Source of the DNA: Ramlibacter sp.
Lineage (GTDB): Bacteria; Pseudomonadota; Gammaproteobacteria; Burkholderiales; Burkholderiaceae_C
DNA length: 19,809 nt
Reading direction: 5' to 3'
NCBI GenBank assembly: GCA_028292185.1
Contig: JAQGMT010000287.1
Span: 1 to 19,809, forward strand
In this document: positions 1-7,669 of the stretch, piece by piece
Layout of the letters: each line of letters opens with the position of its first letter
Position numbering within the stretch: position 1 is the first letter of the stretch
Notes under the pieces: model-generated
Database searches by the model: none
Told to the model about the DNA's origin: nothing
The model's input: the letters and a program-made list of their open reading frames with translations, nothing else
Position numbers and translations under genes: made by a program

Positions 1-1
1 A

Positions 2-283
2 AAGGGCGTCCTGGTGAAGATCCGTGGGAACCTGACGACCAACGACGGCGAGATTGCCGTGAACTGGGCGCTCGAAGCCCACGGAATCCTGCTGCGCGCC
101 GAGTGGGATGTCTCCCGCTATCTCGCCAGCGGCCGGCTGGTGCATGTACTTGAGGGTTACGCGAGCCCCGATGCGGACGTCTACGCCGTCTATTTGCAGC
201 AGCACCGCACGTCGGAGCGCGTCCGGGCGTTGGTCGACTTTATCGCGCAAGCTTTTGCGCAAAAGCGCAAGGGCGACGCTTGA
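2..283 (+). CDS. LysR-family transcriptional regulator, C-terminal fragment (5' end outside window)
   Basis: The open frame enters from the left edge, so only about the last 93 residues are visible. They match the end of a LysR effector-binding domain: a TTNDGE segment, then NWALEAHGILLR, an EWDV motif, a SGRLVHVL strand and a final helix containing RVRALVDFI. The GTG at 14 is an internal Val codon, not a plausible start, because the N-terminal helix-turn-helix domain must lie upstream. LysR proteins bind DNA as tetramers and respond to a small-molecule ligand. The next gene, 84 bases downstream on the same strand, encodes a Bug-type solute-binding protein, a common pairing in Burkholderiales, so this regulator may control it. 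The ligand cannot be inferred from the visible part. Confidence 0.82.
   Translation, partial: KGVLVKIRGNLTTNDGEIAVNWALEAHGILLRAEWDVSRYLASGRLVHVLEGYASPDADVYAVYLQQHRTSERVRALVDFIAQAFAQKRKGDA
251..266. repeat. 16-base perfect palindrome in the 3' end of the LysR gene
   Basis: The bases GCTTTTGCGCAAAAGC read the same on both strands. They sit 17 bases before the LysR stop codon, and the hexamer GCGCAA occurs three times between 245 and 270. It lies within codons for the polar tail of the protein. It could form a hairpin or cruciform or act as a dimeric protein site, but no T-tract follows, so it is not a standard terminator. Confidence 0.5.
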
Positions 284-367
284 TCTCTGCTTGCTCCGAC
301 TTGCCGAGCTCCGCGGCCGCGCGGCGCCCGGCGTACACTGCGCCCACCTCTACCCCAGGAGACTGCC

Positions 368-1345
368 ATGTGGATTGCCATACTGCGTATGCTTGCGGCG
401 GCCGCCGCGCTGATCGCGCCCGCCGCGTCGGTGCTGGCGGACGAATACCCCAGCCGCCCGATCGCGCTGGTGGTGCCCTTCACGGCCGGCGGTCCGACGG
501 ACACCTTGGGACGCATCCTGGCGGAACGCATGGGGCGCACGCTGGGGCAAACCGTGCTGGTGGAAAACGTGACCGGCGCCGGCGGCACGATCGGCAACAA
601 CAAGGTCATCAAGGCGGCCCCGGACGGCTACACGGCGATGATCGGCCACATCGGCACGCACGTGCTGGCGCCCGCCGTGCAGGGCCTGCCCACCAACTAC
701 CTCAATGACTTCGAACCGGTGGCGCTGGTCGCGACCAACCCGCAAGTGATCGCGTCGCGCAATGGCTTCCCGGCGAAAAACCTGCAGGAGCTCGTCGCCT
801 TCGTGAAAGCCAATCCAGGGAAGGTTTCGTATGGCACCGGCGGTCCGGGCACACCGTCGCACATCATGGCCGCGGACTTCAGCCAGAAGATAGCGCCGCT
901 GAACATCATTCACTATCGCGGCTCCGGGCCCGCCATGCAGGATGTCATCGCGGGCCACGTGGACCTCTCGTTCGACCAGGCGGCCACGGGCCTGACTTTC
1001 GCCCGCGCCGGCAAGGTCCGCGCCTATGCGGTTACCTCCCCCACGCGCGTGCCCTCCGCGCCCGATATCCCCACGGTGGACGAAGCCGGCCTGCCTGGCT
1101 TGTACATGTCGGTGTGGCACGGCATCTGGTTGCCCAAGGGAACCCCGCCCGAAATCGTCGCCCGGCTGAACGGCGCGGTGCGCGAAGCGCTCGCCGATCC
1201 CGAGGTCCGCAAGCGTTTCGCGGAGCTTGGCCAGGAAATCCCGCCGCCCGAACAGCAGACCTTCCGCGGCCTCGCAGCCCTGCACAAGGCCGAGACCGAG
1301 AAGTGGGTTCCCATCATCAAGGCAGCCAACATCCGCGCGAATTGA
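368..1345 (+). CDS. Bug-family (TctC-like) tripartite tricarboxylate transporter substrate-binding protein
   Basis: This is a 325-residue periplasmic binding protein of the Bug/TctC family, the usual family length. A signal peptide spans about residues 1-24 and probably ends at VLA before DEYPS. The mature start carries the family's YPSRPI motif (27-32), followed by the ligand-loop motif PFTAGGPTD (37-45), NVTGAGG (67-73) and a GTGGPGT...H block (156-165). The ATG at 368 has an AGGAG Shine-Dalgarno centred near 359. Bug proteins capture carboxylates or related small molecules in the periplasm. Some feed TctAB membrane components, but many Burkholderiales copies are orphans, and no tctA or tctB gene is visible here. 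The LysR gene directly upstream may regulate it. The ligand is unknown. Confidence 0.93.
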   Translation: MWIAILRMLAAAAALIAPAASVLADEYPSRPIALVVPFTAGGPTDTLGRILAERMGRTLGQTVLVENVTGAGGTIGNNKVIKAAPDGYTAMIGHIGTHVLAPAVQGLPTNYLNDFEPVALVATNPQVIASRNGFPAKNLQELVAFVKANPGKVSYGTGGPGTPSHIMAADFSQKIAPLNIIHYRGSGPAMQDVIAGHVDLSFDQAATGLTFARAGKVRAYAVTSPTRVPSAPDIPTVDEAGLPGLYMSVWHGIWLPKGTPPEIVARLNGAVREALADPEVRKRFAELGQEIPPPEQQTFRGLAALHKAETEKWVPIIKAANIRAN

Positions 1346-1386
1346 GGCGGCGGCCGGCGCCGTCAGCCCCGCATTCACGCCCAAGC

Positions 1387-1836
1387 TTATTGCTGCGGAA
1401 CCGGGTAGGCCTGGTTGGGCATGCCGGGCACCACCGTCCAACCACCCTCACACGTGGTGACGTACGGATAGTAGGCGCCGGCGGCGTCGCAGTAATACGC
1501 ACCCGCCGGCGCTGACTGCAACGGGGCGTAGGGATAGGCGTAAGGGTAGGTGTAGTACAGATAGGGCGACGCGTACAAAAGCCCTGCGCCGCCAATCAGG
1601 ACAAACGGGGCGAAGTTGCCGCGATGGCGGAAACCGCGTCCCGCGAATCCGTTGTGCCGGCCGCCGGAGAAGTTGTGGCCAGCACCCACACTGTTGGCGC
1701 CGATGTGCGCGCCACCACCTCCGTGCATATGTTGCGCCTGCGCCGCCGGGCTCAGCAGCAACACCATCGATGCCATCGCCGCCAGAGCGCATCTCGACAG
1801 CAAGCTTGCGGCACCAGCCGTGGATCGCGAGTTCAT
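1387..1836 (-). CDS. Exported Gly/His- and Tyr-rich hypothetical protein
   Basis: Function not recognised. The 149-residue product has a signal peptide with a hydrophobic core at about 19-30 and a likely cleavage after AAQA (residue 34). A Gly/His/Asn-rich stretch follows (36-74), then a short hydrophobic segment (77-88), a Tyr/Pro-rich run (90-106) and a C-terminal block with two Cys (YYCDAAGAYYPYVTTC, then GGW). A YYC...YYPYV...C...GGW ending recurs in small exported proteins of Burkholderiales, recalled from general knowledge rather than searched. The frame extends upstream to 1983, but the ATG at 1836 is chosen because AAGGAG precedes it at good spacing and it places the signal peptide at the N-terminus. 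The two Cys could form a periplasmic disulfide. It is probably an envelope or surface-associated protein, possibly co-transcribed with the glycine-zipper gene upstream. Confidence 0.78.
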   Translation of the reverse strand: MNSRSTAGAASLLSRCALAAMASMVLLLSPAAQAQHMHGGGGAHIGANSVGAGHNFSGGRHNGFAGRGFRHRGNFAPFVLIGGAGLLYASPYLYYTYPYAYPYAPLQSAPAGAYYCDAAGAYYPYVTTCEGGWTVVPGMPNQAYPVPQQ

Positions 1837-1923
1837 GATCGTCTCCTTGACGTGAACTTGTTTGATCTCCATCCGGTCAATCAGTGCCAGCCATTCACAA
1901 CAATTCGCAAAATGAGTCTGCTT

Positions 1924-1954
1924 GCCACAGCCGCGCGTACCGCACGACTGTGGC
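1924..1954. repeat. Inverted repeat between the two envelope-protein genes
   Basis: GCCACAG (1924-1930) and CTGTGGC (1948-1954) are perfect 7-base reverse complements around a 17-base GC-rich spacer. The element lies just past the glycine-zipper stop and before the 1836 start on the minus strand. No T-run follows on the minus strand, so a Rho-independent terminator is not well supported. It could be an attenuating or mRNA-stabilising hairpin. Confidence 0.35.
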
Positions 1955-1969
1955 TTTAGTGACAAGGGC

Positions 1970-2482
1970 TTAGCGGCCGTCACCGTCCGAGTCGCCGGGC
2001 ACGGCGCGCTCGACGGTGTTGCTCACGCGCTGCCACGCATCGCGCGTCGCGTGCTTGGCGTGCTGCCACTCCAGCGATGACTTGCCGCGTGCACCGCTCC
2101 AGTCGCGGCTGAGCTCGGGCTCGACATCGTCGAACGAGCGATCGGGATACTTGGAATACGAGTCCGCGCCATAGCGGTAGGCGGGTGAGTAGTCTTCATA
2201 CGTCGCGCCCTGCTTCACGTAGGGACGGCTCGAGTAGTTGTCCTTCCAATAGGCATCTTCCACGACGGGGTCGGCGCGCATGCTCCTGCCCGCGACGGCG
2301 CCCACCACCGCGCCGACAACGGCGCCGATCGCCGCACCGGCCGGGCCCGTCAGGCCGCCGGCCATCGCGCCCGCGGCCGCGCCACCGGCGACGCCGCCGG
2401 TCACACCGCCCACCACCGCGCCCGTGCCGGCCTTGGCTCCCGGGTGATCCTTCTTGTCGCTGGGGTCTCGTTTGTCGTTCAT
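1970..2482 (-). CDS. Glycine-zipper domain protein
   Basis: A 170-residue protein with three visible parts. Residues 1-17 are charged and hydrophilic with no signal peptide. Residues 18-66 are a run of GxxxG/AxxxG repeats typical of glycine-zipper membrane or aggregation-prone segments. Residues 70-170 are acidic and aromatic-rich, with a YSPAYRYG motif (98-105), an EPELSRDW motif (121-128) and a helical stretch ending ATRDAWQRVS. Proteins with this arrangement are common and uncharacterised in Beta- and Gammaproteobacteria and are often loosely linked to stress; that link is general knowledge, not shown here. The ATG at 2482 is preceded by an AAAGGA Shine-Dalgarno. It is divergent from the dehydrogenase lipoprotein and lies upstream of the exported Tyr-rich protein. 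Confidence 0.85.
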   Translation of the reverse strand: MNDKRDPSDKKDHPGAKAGTGAVVGGVTGGVAGGAAAGAMAGGLTGPAGAAIGAVVGAVVGAVAGRSMRADPVVEDAYWKDNYSSRPYVKQGATYEDYSPAYRYGADSYSKYPDRSFDDVEPELSRDWSGARGKSSLEWQHAKHATRDAWQRVSNTVERAVPGDSDGDGR

Positions 2483-2565
2483 GACATGTCCTTTGATTTC
2501 GTTTGCGGGACCGCCAGATTACGGCCGGGCAGCGGCTCTTGGTCTGCGAATTGCCGCTTCGTGTT

Positions 2566-2581
2566 GTAGGCACTGGCCTAC
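2566..2581. promoter_or_regulatory. Short inverted repeat in the divergent intergenic region
   Basis: GTAGGC and GCCTAC form a perfect 6+4+6 inverted repeat around ACTG, inside the 205-base region between the divergent glycine-zipper and dehydrogenase genes. That is a plausible place for a regulator site. The repeat is short enough to be chance, and I saw no convincing -35/-10 pair beside it. Confidence 0.25.
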
Positions 2582-2687
2582 TGTCCGGCACCGAGCTCGA
2601 CGGCGGTTTTACGCTGTTGCCAAGCTCGCGCGTACGCGGCACGATGTTCGATGCGCCGCGGGAAACTTGCGTCCCGCCGTGCCACCG

Positions 2688-3857
2688 ATGTCCGTGCTGT
2701 GGCCTCGATACGTCTTCGTCCTCGTGCTGTTGCTCGTGCTCACCGCATGCGGGGGCGGTGGCGGATCGAGCCCGGCGCCCTCGGCGCGCAACAGCATCGC
2801 GCTGACGACCTTCGCCACCGGCTTGTCCAGCCCGGTCGATCTGCAAGCGGTGGACGACAACAGCGGGCGCTTGTTCGTCGTCGAGCAGGCGGGAACGATT
2901 CGAATCTTGCAAGCCGGCACCTTGCTGGCCAGACCCTTTCTCGACATCCGCTCGCGCGTGAACTTCGCGGGCGAGATGGGCCTGCTGGGGCTGGCCTTGC
3001 ATCCGGGCTTTGCGCAGAGCCAGCGCTTCTACGTGAACTACGTGCGGCTGCTGGGCACCGGACAAATCCAGAGTGTGATCGCGGAATATCGCGTCTCCGC
3101 TGCCGACGCGAACCAGGCCGACCCGGCCAGCGAGCGCATCCTGCTGACGGTGAACCAGCCCTTCACCAATCACAAAGGCGGGCAGCTGGCGTTCGGCCCG
3201 GACGGGTTCCTCTACATCGGCCTGGGCGACGGCGGCGGCGAGGGCGATCCGTCAGGCAATGCCCAGAACCTGCAAACGGTCCTGGGCAAGATGCTGCGCA
3301 TCGACGTCGATCGCTCCACCGGCGCCCTGCCCTACGGCATCCCCGCGGACAATCCTTTTGTCGGCGGCGCCGGCTTGCCGGAGATCTGGGCGTATGGCTT
3401 GCGCAATCCATTTCGATTTTCTTTCGATGTGCCAACGGGCCGGCTGTTCGCGGGCGATGCGGGGCAGGACCTGTTCGAAGAAGTCGATCTGCTGCAAAGG
3501 GGCGGCAACTTCGGCTGGAACATCATGGAAGGCCTGCACTGTTTCAAGCCGGCCATCGGCTGCAACATGAGCGGCCTGGTGTTGCCGATCGCGGAGTACA
3601 CGCATGCCGAAGGCGCGGCGGTGATCGGCGGCTTTGTCTATCGCGGGTCGGCCATCCCGGCGCTGGTGGGCAGCTATGTCTTCGGCGACTTCGGCTCGGG
3701 CACCATCTGGCGCCTGACGCAAGACGCTTCCGGCGCCTGGCAACGCGTGACGCTGTTCACCGGCGGACCCAACATCAGCTCGTTCGGGCGCGATGCCGCC
3801 GGCGAACTCTATGTGATGGACTACGGCGCGGGAGCGATCCTGAAAATTTCGCTCTAG
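2688..3857 (+). CDS. PQQ-dependent glucose/sorbosone dehydrogenase family lipoprotein
   Basis: The 389-residue product belongs to the GSDH family (six-bladed beta-propeller, PQQ-binding). It has a lipoprotein signal peptide with hydrophobic core 9-19 and lipobox LTAC (Cys21), followed by a Gly/Ser tether. Family landmarks are GLLGLALHPGF (98-108), NHKGGQLAFGPDG (161-173, His162 in the position of the catalytic base of soluble glucose dehydrogenase), LYIGLGDGG (175-183), LGKMLRIDVD (199-208), AYGLRNPFR (235-243, a PQQ-contacting Arg region), GDAGQ (256-260) and NFGWN (274-278). The frame is open upstream to 2454, but ATG 2688 places the lipobox correctly; its Shine-Dalgarno is weak. It probably oxidises a sugar or aldose-like substrate in the periplasm while membrane-anchored, passing electrons to the respiratory chain. 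The substrate is unknown, and many family members are untested. Its TAG stop directly abuts the convergent kinase stop. Confidence 0.9.
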   Translation: MSVLWPRYVFVLVLLLVLTACGGGGGSSPAPSARNSIALTTFATGLSSPVDLQAVDDNSGRLFVVEQAGTIRILQAGTLLARPFLDIRSRVNFAGEMGLLGLALHPGFAQSQRFYVNYVRLLGTGQIQSVIAEYRVSAADANQADPASERILLTVNQPFTNHKGGQLAFGPDGFLYIGLGDGGGEGDPSGNAQNLQTVLGKMLRIDVDRSTGALPYGIPADNPFVGGAGLPEIWAYGLRNPFRFSFDVPTGRLFAGDAGQDLFEEVDLLQRGGNFGWNIMEGLHCFKPAIGCNMSGLVLPIAEYTHAEGAAVIGGFVYRGSAIPALVGSYVFGDFGSGTIWRLTQDASGAWQRVTLFTGGPNISSFGRDAAGELYVMDYGAGAILKISL

Positions 3858-6800
3858 CTAAGGTCGCTGCTCTGGTTGGCGCGCGTTACCCGAGCTCGCT
3901 CGCGCCCGGTCAAGCGGCTGCCGCTGCGCAAGCTGCGCGAGCACTGACTCCAGCTGCTCGAATTCGACGGGCTTGGTCAGGTGCTCGTCGAAGCCGGCCT
4001 GCTTCGTGCGCTGGCGGTCGCTCTCGCCGCCCCACCCCGTGATGGCAACCAGCCGCAGGTCCGCGCCTTCGGGCGCGCTGCGAATGCGCCGGGCCACCTC
4101 GTACCCGTCCATGCCGGGCAGGCCGATGTCGAGCAGCACCACCTCCGCGTCGAACGACGCCAGCTGCTCAAGCGCCGCAGGCCCCGAGTGGCATGTCTTG
4201 GTCTCGTGTCCGGACATCAGCAGAACGGCCGCCAATGTTTCAGCCGCGTCCTTGTTGTCGTCGACGATCAGGATGCGCCACGCGCGCGCGCCGCCTGCCG
4301 CGGGCCGCGACTGCATGTACTCCATCCCGGACTCGGCGGCGCTGATGGCGGGCAGCCGCACCGTGAAAGTGCTCCCCTGCCCCAGCCCCGCGCTTTCCGC
4401 GTGGACGGCGCCTCCGTGCATCTCCACCAGCTTCTTGACCAGCGCCAGGCCGATGCCCAGGCCGCCTTGCGCGTTGTCCAGCGTCTTGCCCACCTGCGTG
4501 AACAGCTCGAAAATCTCCGGCAGGGTTTCGGGCGCCAGGCCGTCGCCGTTATCGCGAATGCGAATGGCCAGCTGGCTGCCTTCCTGCTGCGCGGTGAGTT
4601 CGATGCGCCCGCTTTCGGGCGTGTACTTCGCAGCGTTGTTGAGGATGTTGCTCACCACCTGCGCCATGCGCGTGGGGTCCACCCGCAGGTACAGCGGCTC
4701 CTTCGGGATCGAAACGTACAAGCCGTGCCGTGCGCGCTCGATCGCGGGGCGGCTGACTTCCAGCGCGGCGTCCAGCACGCGCCGCACTTCGACCACCTCG
4801 GGCCGCAGCTGCACCTTGCCGGTGGTGATGCGCGAAACATCCAGCAGGTCGTCGATCAGCCGCACCATGTGGGTGACCTGCCGGCTCATCATCTCGCGGA
4901 CCTTCTCGGTGCCTTCGAGGGATCGGGTGCGCTCGAGCAGCGCAAGGCCGCTGCGCACCGGCGCGAGAGGGTTGCGCAATTCGTGCGCCAGGGTGGCCAG
5001 GAATTCGTCCTTGCGGCGGTCTTGCTGCTGCAGCTCCCTGTAGAAGCGCGCGTTCTCGATGCCTGCCGACGCGACGGCCGCGAGTTGCACCAGCACCGCT
5101 TCGTCTTCCTCCGTGAATTCGCCTGCAAGTTTGTCCGAGAGCTGGACCAGGCCGAGGTTGCGTCCGCCGTGGCCGACCAGGGGCACGGCAAGCCAGCCGC
5201 GCATGGGTGGGTGCTGCGGCGCATGCTGGCCGAAGGCGCGCCAGTCAGGATGGGATTGCAGTTCGTCCTGGGTCATCCGCATGGGCCGGTTGGTGCGGCA
5301 CACGTTGGAATAGATGCCGGAGCCGTCGGGTTTGGCGCTGTAGTCGCGGTACTTCGCATACTTCTCGGACAGTGACACCGCGTTGACCGCCTGCGCCCAA
5401 TCGTCGGAAATCGTCAGCGACGTCACCGCCTGGTGCGAGCCGATGATCTCGCGCGCCTCTTGCGTGAGGATCGCGGCGACGGCTTCAGTATCGAGCACTG
5501 AATTGAGCTTGCACCCGGCTTGCGCGACCCGCCCGAGCAGGTTGGCCCGCCGCGTTTCGCGCTGGAGCAGCGCCTCGAGCTCCTGCTGCGCCAGCTTGCG
5601 CTGCGTGACGTCGCGGGTGGTGCCGGCGATGGCCTCCACTTCCCCCGTCGGGCCGATCACCGGCACGAAGATGTAGTCGTAGATACGCCGTCCCGACGTG
5701 CCCTCGAACGGAACCTCGCCGCGGATCGGCTTCCTGGTGGCCTTGACCTGCTCGATCTCGCGGTCGTGCATTTCGGCGTGCCAGGGCTCGTACCCCAGTT
5801 GCCAACAGGTCCTGCCGATCGCTTCTTCCCAGCTGCGGCCCCACATCTTCAGCAAAATATCGTTGGCGTACGTGAAGCGATGCTCCAGGTCGAACACATA
5901 CACCAGGTCCGGCGTGCTCGAGAGAATGGTCTCGTACAGCCGCCGACGGCGGTCCGATTCCGATGTGACGCGTGCCAGGGACACTTCGGAGCGCTTGCGT
6001 TCCGTCAAGTCGATGCCTTGCACGAAGACTCCGGTGATCTCGCCCTCGGCGCCGCGCATGGCCTGGAAAACGAAGTCAACGTACGCCGTCCGGGCGCTGC
6101 CATCGGCGCGCTGCAGGAGCACGGCGGCGTCCGACCCGGTGTACGTCCGGCCGCTGGTGAAAACGTCGTGCACCAGCTGGACGAAGCCCTGTTCGACGGT
6201 CTCGGGCAGGGCCTCGGCCAGCGGCTTGCCGATAACATCGCGGCCGTTCACCAGCTCCATGTACTTGCCGTTGGCACGCTCGAACACGTGGTGCGGCCCG
6301 GTCAGCACGGCCATGAACGACTGCGAGTGTTCGAAGACATCTTCAAGCCGCCAGCGTTCCGCCTGCACTTGCCGCAGCAGTCTTTCCTGTTCACGCGCGA
6401 GGGTTTGCAGGCTCTCGGTCTTGGTCTGCAGGCGCCGTTCGGTATTGCGGCGGTGCAGCTCCGCGCACGCGTGATTTGCAGCCACCCCCAGCAGCACGCG
6501 GTCTTCTTCCGCCGGGAAATCGGCACGCTCACTGGCGGCGACCACCACGCCCGCGACGTCGCCCATGCCGAATCGGGTAACCGCGCAGCGAAGCTGACGT
6601 CCGGTGCCGGGCTCGACGAAAGCAGGCGGCGGCTCGCCGGCGAGGTGCTCGCGTATCCGCGCAAGGAAGTCTTCCGGGGATGCGCGTGCGACGGCAGGCG
6701 TGCGCAGCGCCTCCAAAGCTGGCTGCGGCTGCGGCTCATCGATCCTCACGTACGCGATTTCGAGGTCGAGCGTGGCGTGCAGGACGTCGGCGAGGCTCGC

Positions 6801-6926
6801 CGGAATCCGGCGGGTATCGGCGCCCGCCCAGATCGCGGGCAGCGTGGACAGCGCCACCAGGTCGCGCATCGCGCGCCGCAGCCGTTGCGTCTCCATGGAA
6901 TGCAGGTGGCCCGCCGGCGAATTCAA
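3858..6926 (-). CDS. Multi-sensor hybrid histidine kinase (GAF-PAS-PAS-GAF-HisKA-HATPase-REC)
   Basis: A 1022-residue soluble sensor kinase without membrane segments. In order: a GAF-like domain (about 20-155), a coiled coil (158-195), a PAS domain (195-310), a second PAS (328-445), a linker helix, a GAF domain (460-628), HisKA with H-box LAHELRNPL (His648), HATPase_c with N-box NILNNAAKY (760-768), DNGDG (792-796) and GLGIGLALV (822-830), then a C-terminal receiver with acidic pair Asp889/Asp890, phospho-acceptor Asp933, Thr963 and Lys985. All catalytic residues are present. Autophosphorylated His648 should pass phosphate to its own receiver; no HPt domain is fused and none is visible nearby. 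The frame starts with TTG at 6926 and lacks a clear Shine-Dalgarno. ATG at 6896 is the alternative start. The MEDS gene ends 7 bases upstream, so the two are probably translated from one mRNA. Confidence 0.93.
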   Translation of the reverse strand: MNSPAGHLHSMETQRLRRAMRDLVALSTLPAIWAGADTRRIPASLADVLHATLDLEIAYVRIDEPQPQPALEALRTPAVARASPEDFLARIREHLAGEPPPAFVEPGTGRQLRCAVTRFGMGDVAGVVVAASERADFPAEEDRVLLGVAANHACAELHRRNTERRLQTKTESLQTLAREQERLLRQVQAERWRLEDVFEHSQSFMAVLTGPHHVFERANGKYMELVNGRDVIGKPLAEALPETVEQGFVQLVHDVFTSGRTYTGSDAAVLLQRADGSARTAYVDFVFQAMRGAEGEITGVFVQGIDLTERKRSEVSLARVTSESDRRRRLYETILSSTPDLVYVFDLEHRFTYANDILLKMWGRSWEEAIGRTCWQLGYEPWHAEMHDREIEQVKATRKPIRGEVPFEGTSGRRIYDYIFVPVIGPTGEVEAIAGTTRDVTQRKLAQQELEALLQRETRRANLLGRVAQAGCKLNSVLDTEAVAAILTQEAREIIGSHQAVTSLTISDDWAQAVNAVSLSEKYAKYRDYSAKPDGSGIYSNVCRTNRPMRMTQDELQSHPDWRAFGQHAPQHPPMRGWLAVPLVGHGGRNLGLVQLSDKLAGEFTEEDEAVLVQLAAVASAGIENARFYRELQQQDRRKDEFLATLAHELRNPLAPVRSGLALLERTRSLEGTEKVREMMSRQVTHMVRLIDDLLDVSRITTGKVQLRPEVVEVRRVLDAALEVSRPAIERARHGLYVSIPKEPLYLRVDPTRMAQVVSNILNNAAKYTPESGRIELTAQQEGSQLAIRIRDNGDGLAPETLPEIFELFTQVGKTLDNAQGGLGIGLALVKKLVEMHGGAVHAESAGLGQGSTFTVRLPAISAAESGMEYMQSRPAAGGARAWRILIVDDNKDAAETLAAVLLMSGHETKTCHSGPAALEQLASFDAEVVLLDIGLPGMDGYEVARRIRSAPEGADLRLVAITGWGGESDRQRTKQAGFDEHLTKPVEFEQLESVLAQLAQRQPLDRARASSGNARQPEQRP

Positions 6927-6933
6927 GCCATTT

Positions 6934-7581
6934 TCAGGAGCCTGTGCCTGCCTGCTTGTTCGCCTCGCGCTCCTTCAATTCCTTGAGCATCTCGTCCGGG
7001 GGGACGTAAAAAGGATTCTCCTGCAGCATGCCGCCGATGATCACCATCGGGTGCGTGCGCATGATGTCCATCACGATGCTCGCGTCGAACCGCGAGAGAT
7101 CGTAAGTGCACACGACCGGGTCGTGGTAATCCGGCAGGACGTGGTTCAGGCGCGTTTCGTATTCCACGATGTCGTGGACCCCGGGCATGTCCTGCAGCGC
7201 CCACTCCATGTTGGCGACCAGCCGGGTGACCTTGCCGTGCGAGTCGGGCGACGGGGCCAGCGCGGACTTGATGGTGTCGATCATGCGCCACTGGTCGAAG
7301 TGGCCGTCCTGCAGGTAGGCATCCTCCCAGCGCCGCACTTCGAGCTGGCCACTGCCTACGGTACCCGCGACATCGACGCCTTCGCGCGCGAGCCGCTGCA
7401 GGTGTTCGGGGCGATGGGCCGGGTCCACGATGTGCACCGCGCGGTCGCCCGCTTCGAGGCCGTCCTTGATGAACGGCATGAGCACCTTGTATTCCTCGTC
7501 CTTCGAATGGAAGAACGCACACACGTGGCATGAATGGCGAAGGGCCGAACCGGCAAGGCGAATGGGCTGAGCTGAGGGCAT
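6934..7581 (-). CDS. MEDS-domain (DcmR sensory domain) protein
   Basis: The protein is about 215 residues and consists almost entirely of a MEDS domain, the sensory module first named in methanogen/methylotroph regulators such as DcmR. The pattern starts with SCHVCAFFHSKDEEYKVLMPFI, followed by a G-D-RAVHIVDP strand, a DQWRMIDTI helix, MEWALQDMPGV (an acidic Walker-B-like region of this family), YDLSRFDA and IMRTHPMVIIGG near the end. MEDS resembles RecA/KaiC-fold modules, but no normal P-loop is obvious. The ATG at 7581 is preferred because an AGGA sits six bases upstream. An in-frame ATG at 7605 would add eight residues but has a poorer ribosome site. It lies 7 bases before the hybrid kinase, with which it probably senses a shared signal. 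The ligand is unknown. Confidence 0.87.
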   Translation of the reverse strand: MPSAQPIRLAGSALRHSCHVCAFFHSKDEEYKVLMPFIKDGLEAGDRAVHIVDPAHRPEHLQRLAREGVDVAGTVGSGQLEVRRWEDAYLQDGHFDQWRMIDTIKSALAPSPDSHGKVTRLVANMEWALQDMPGVHDIVEYETRLNHVLPDYHDPVVCTYDLSRFDASIVMDIMRTHPMVIIGGMLQENPFYVPPDEMLKELKEREANKQAGTGS

Positions 7582-7669
7582 GGGGTTTCCTGCAGAGACC
7601 GACATGCTAGCTGCTCAGCGGTCCGCCCAATGTCAGATGAGTCCTACAAAATCCCCGCTTATGGTAGAG

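Noticed and set aside
350..1441. Minus-strand 363-residue frame opposite the Bug gene
   Set aside because: Antisense to a clear Bug protein with signal peptide and motifs. Arg/Gly-rich with no domains.
2651..4042. Plus-strand 463-residue frame over the dehydrogenase
   Set aside because: Arg-rich shadow in another frame of a clear GSDH-family gene with no family motifs.
3981..6986. Long open frames on the plus strand opposite the hybrid kinase (3981-5375 and 5520-6986)
   Set aside because: They run antisense to a kinase with complete motifs, show no recognisable domains and have composition typical of GC-rich shadow frames.
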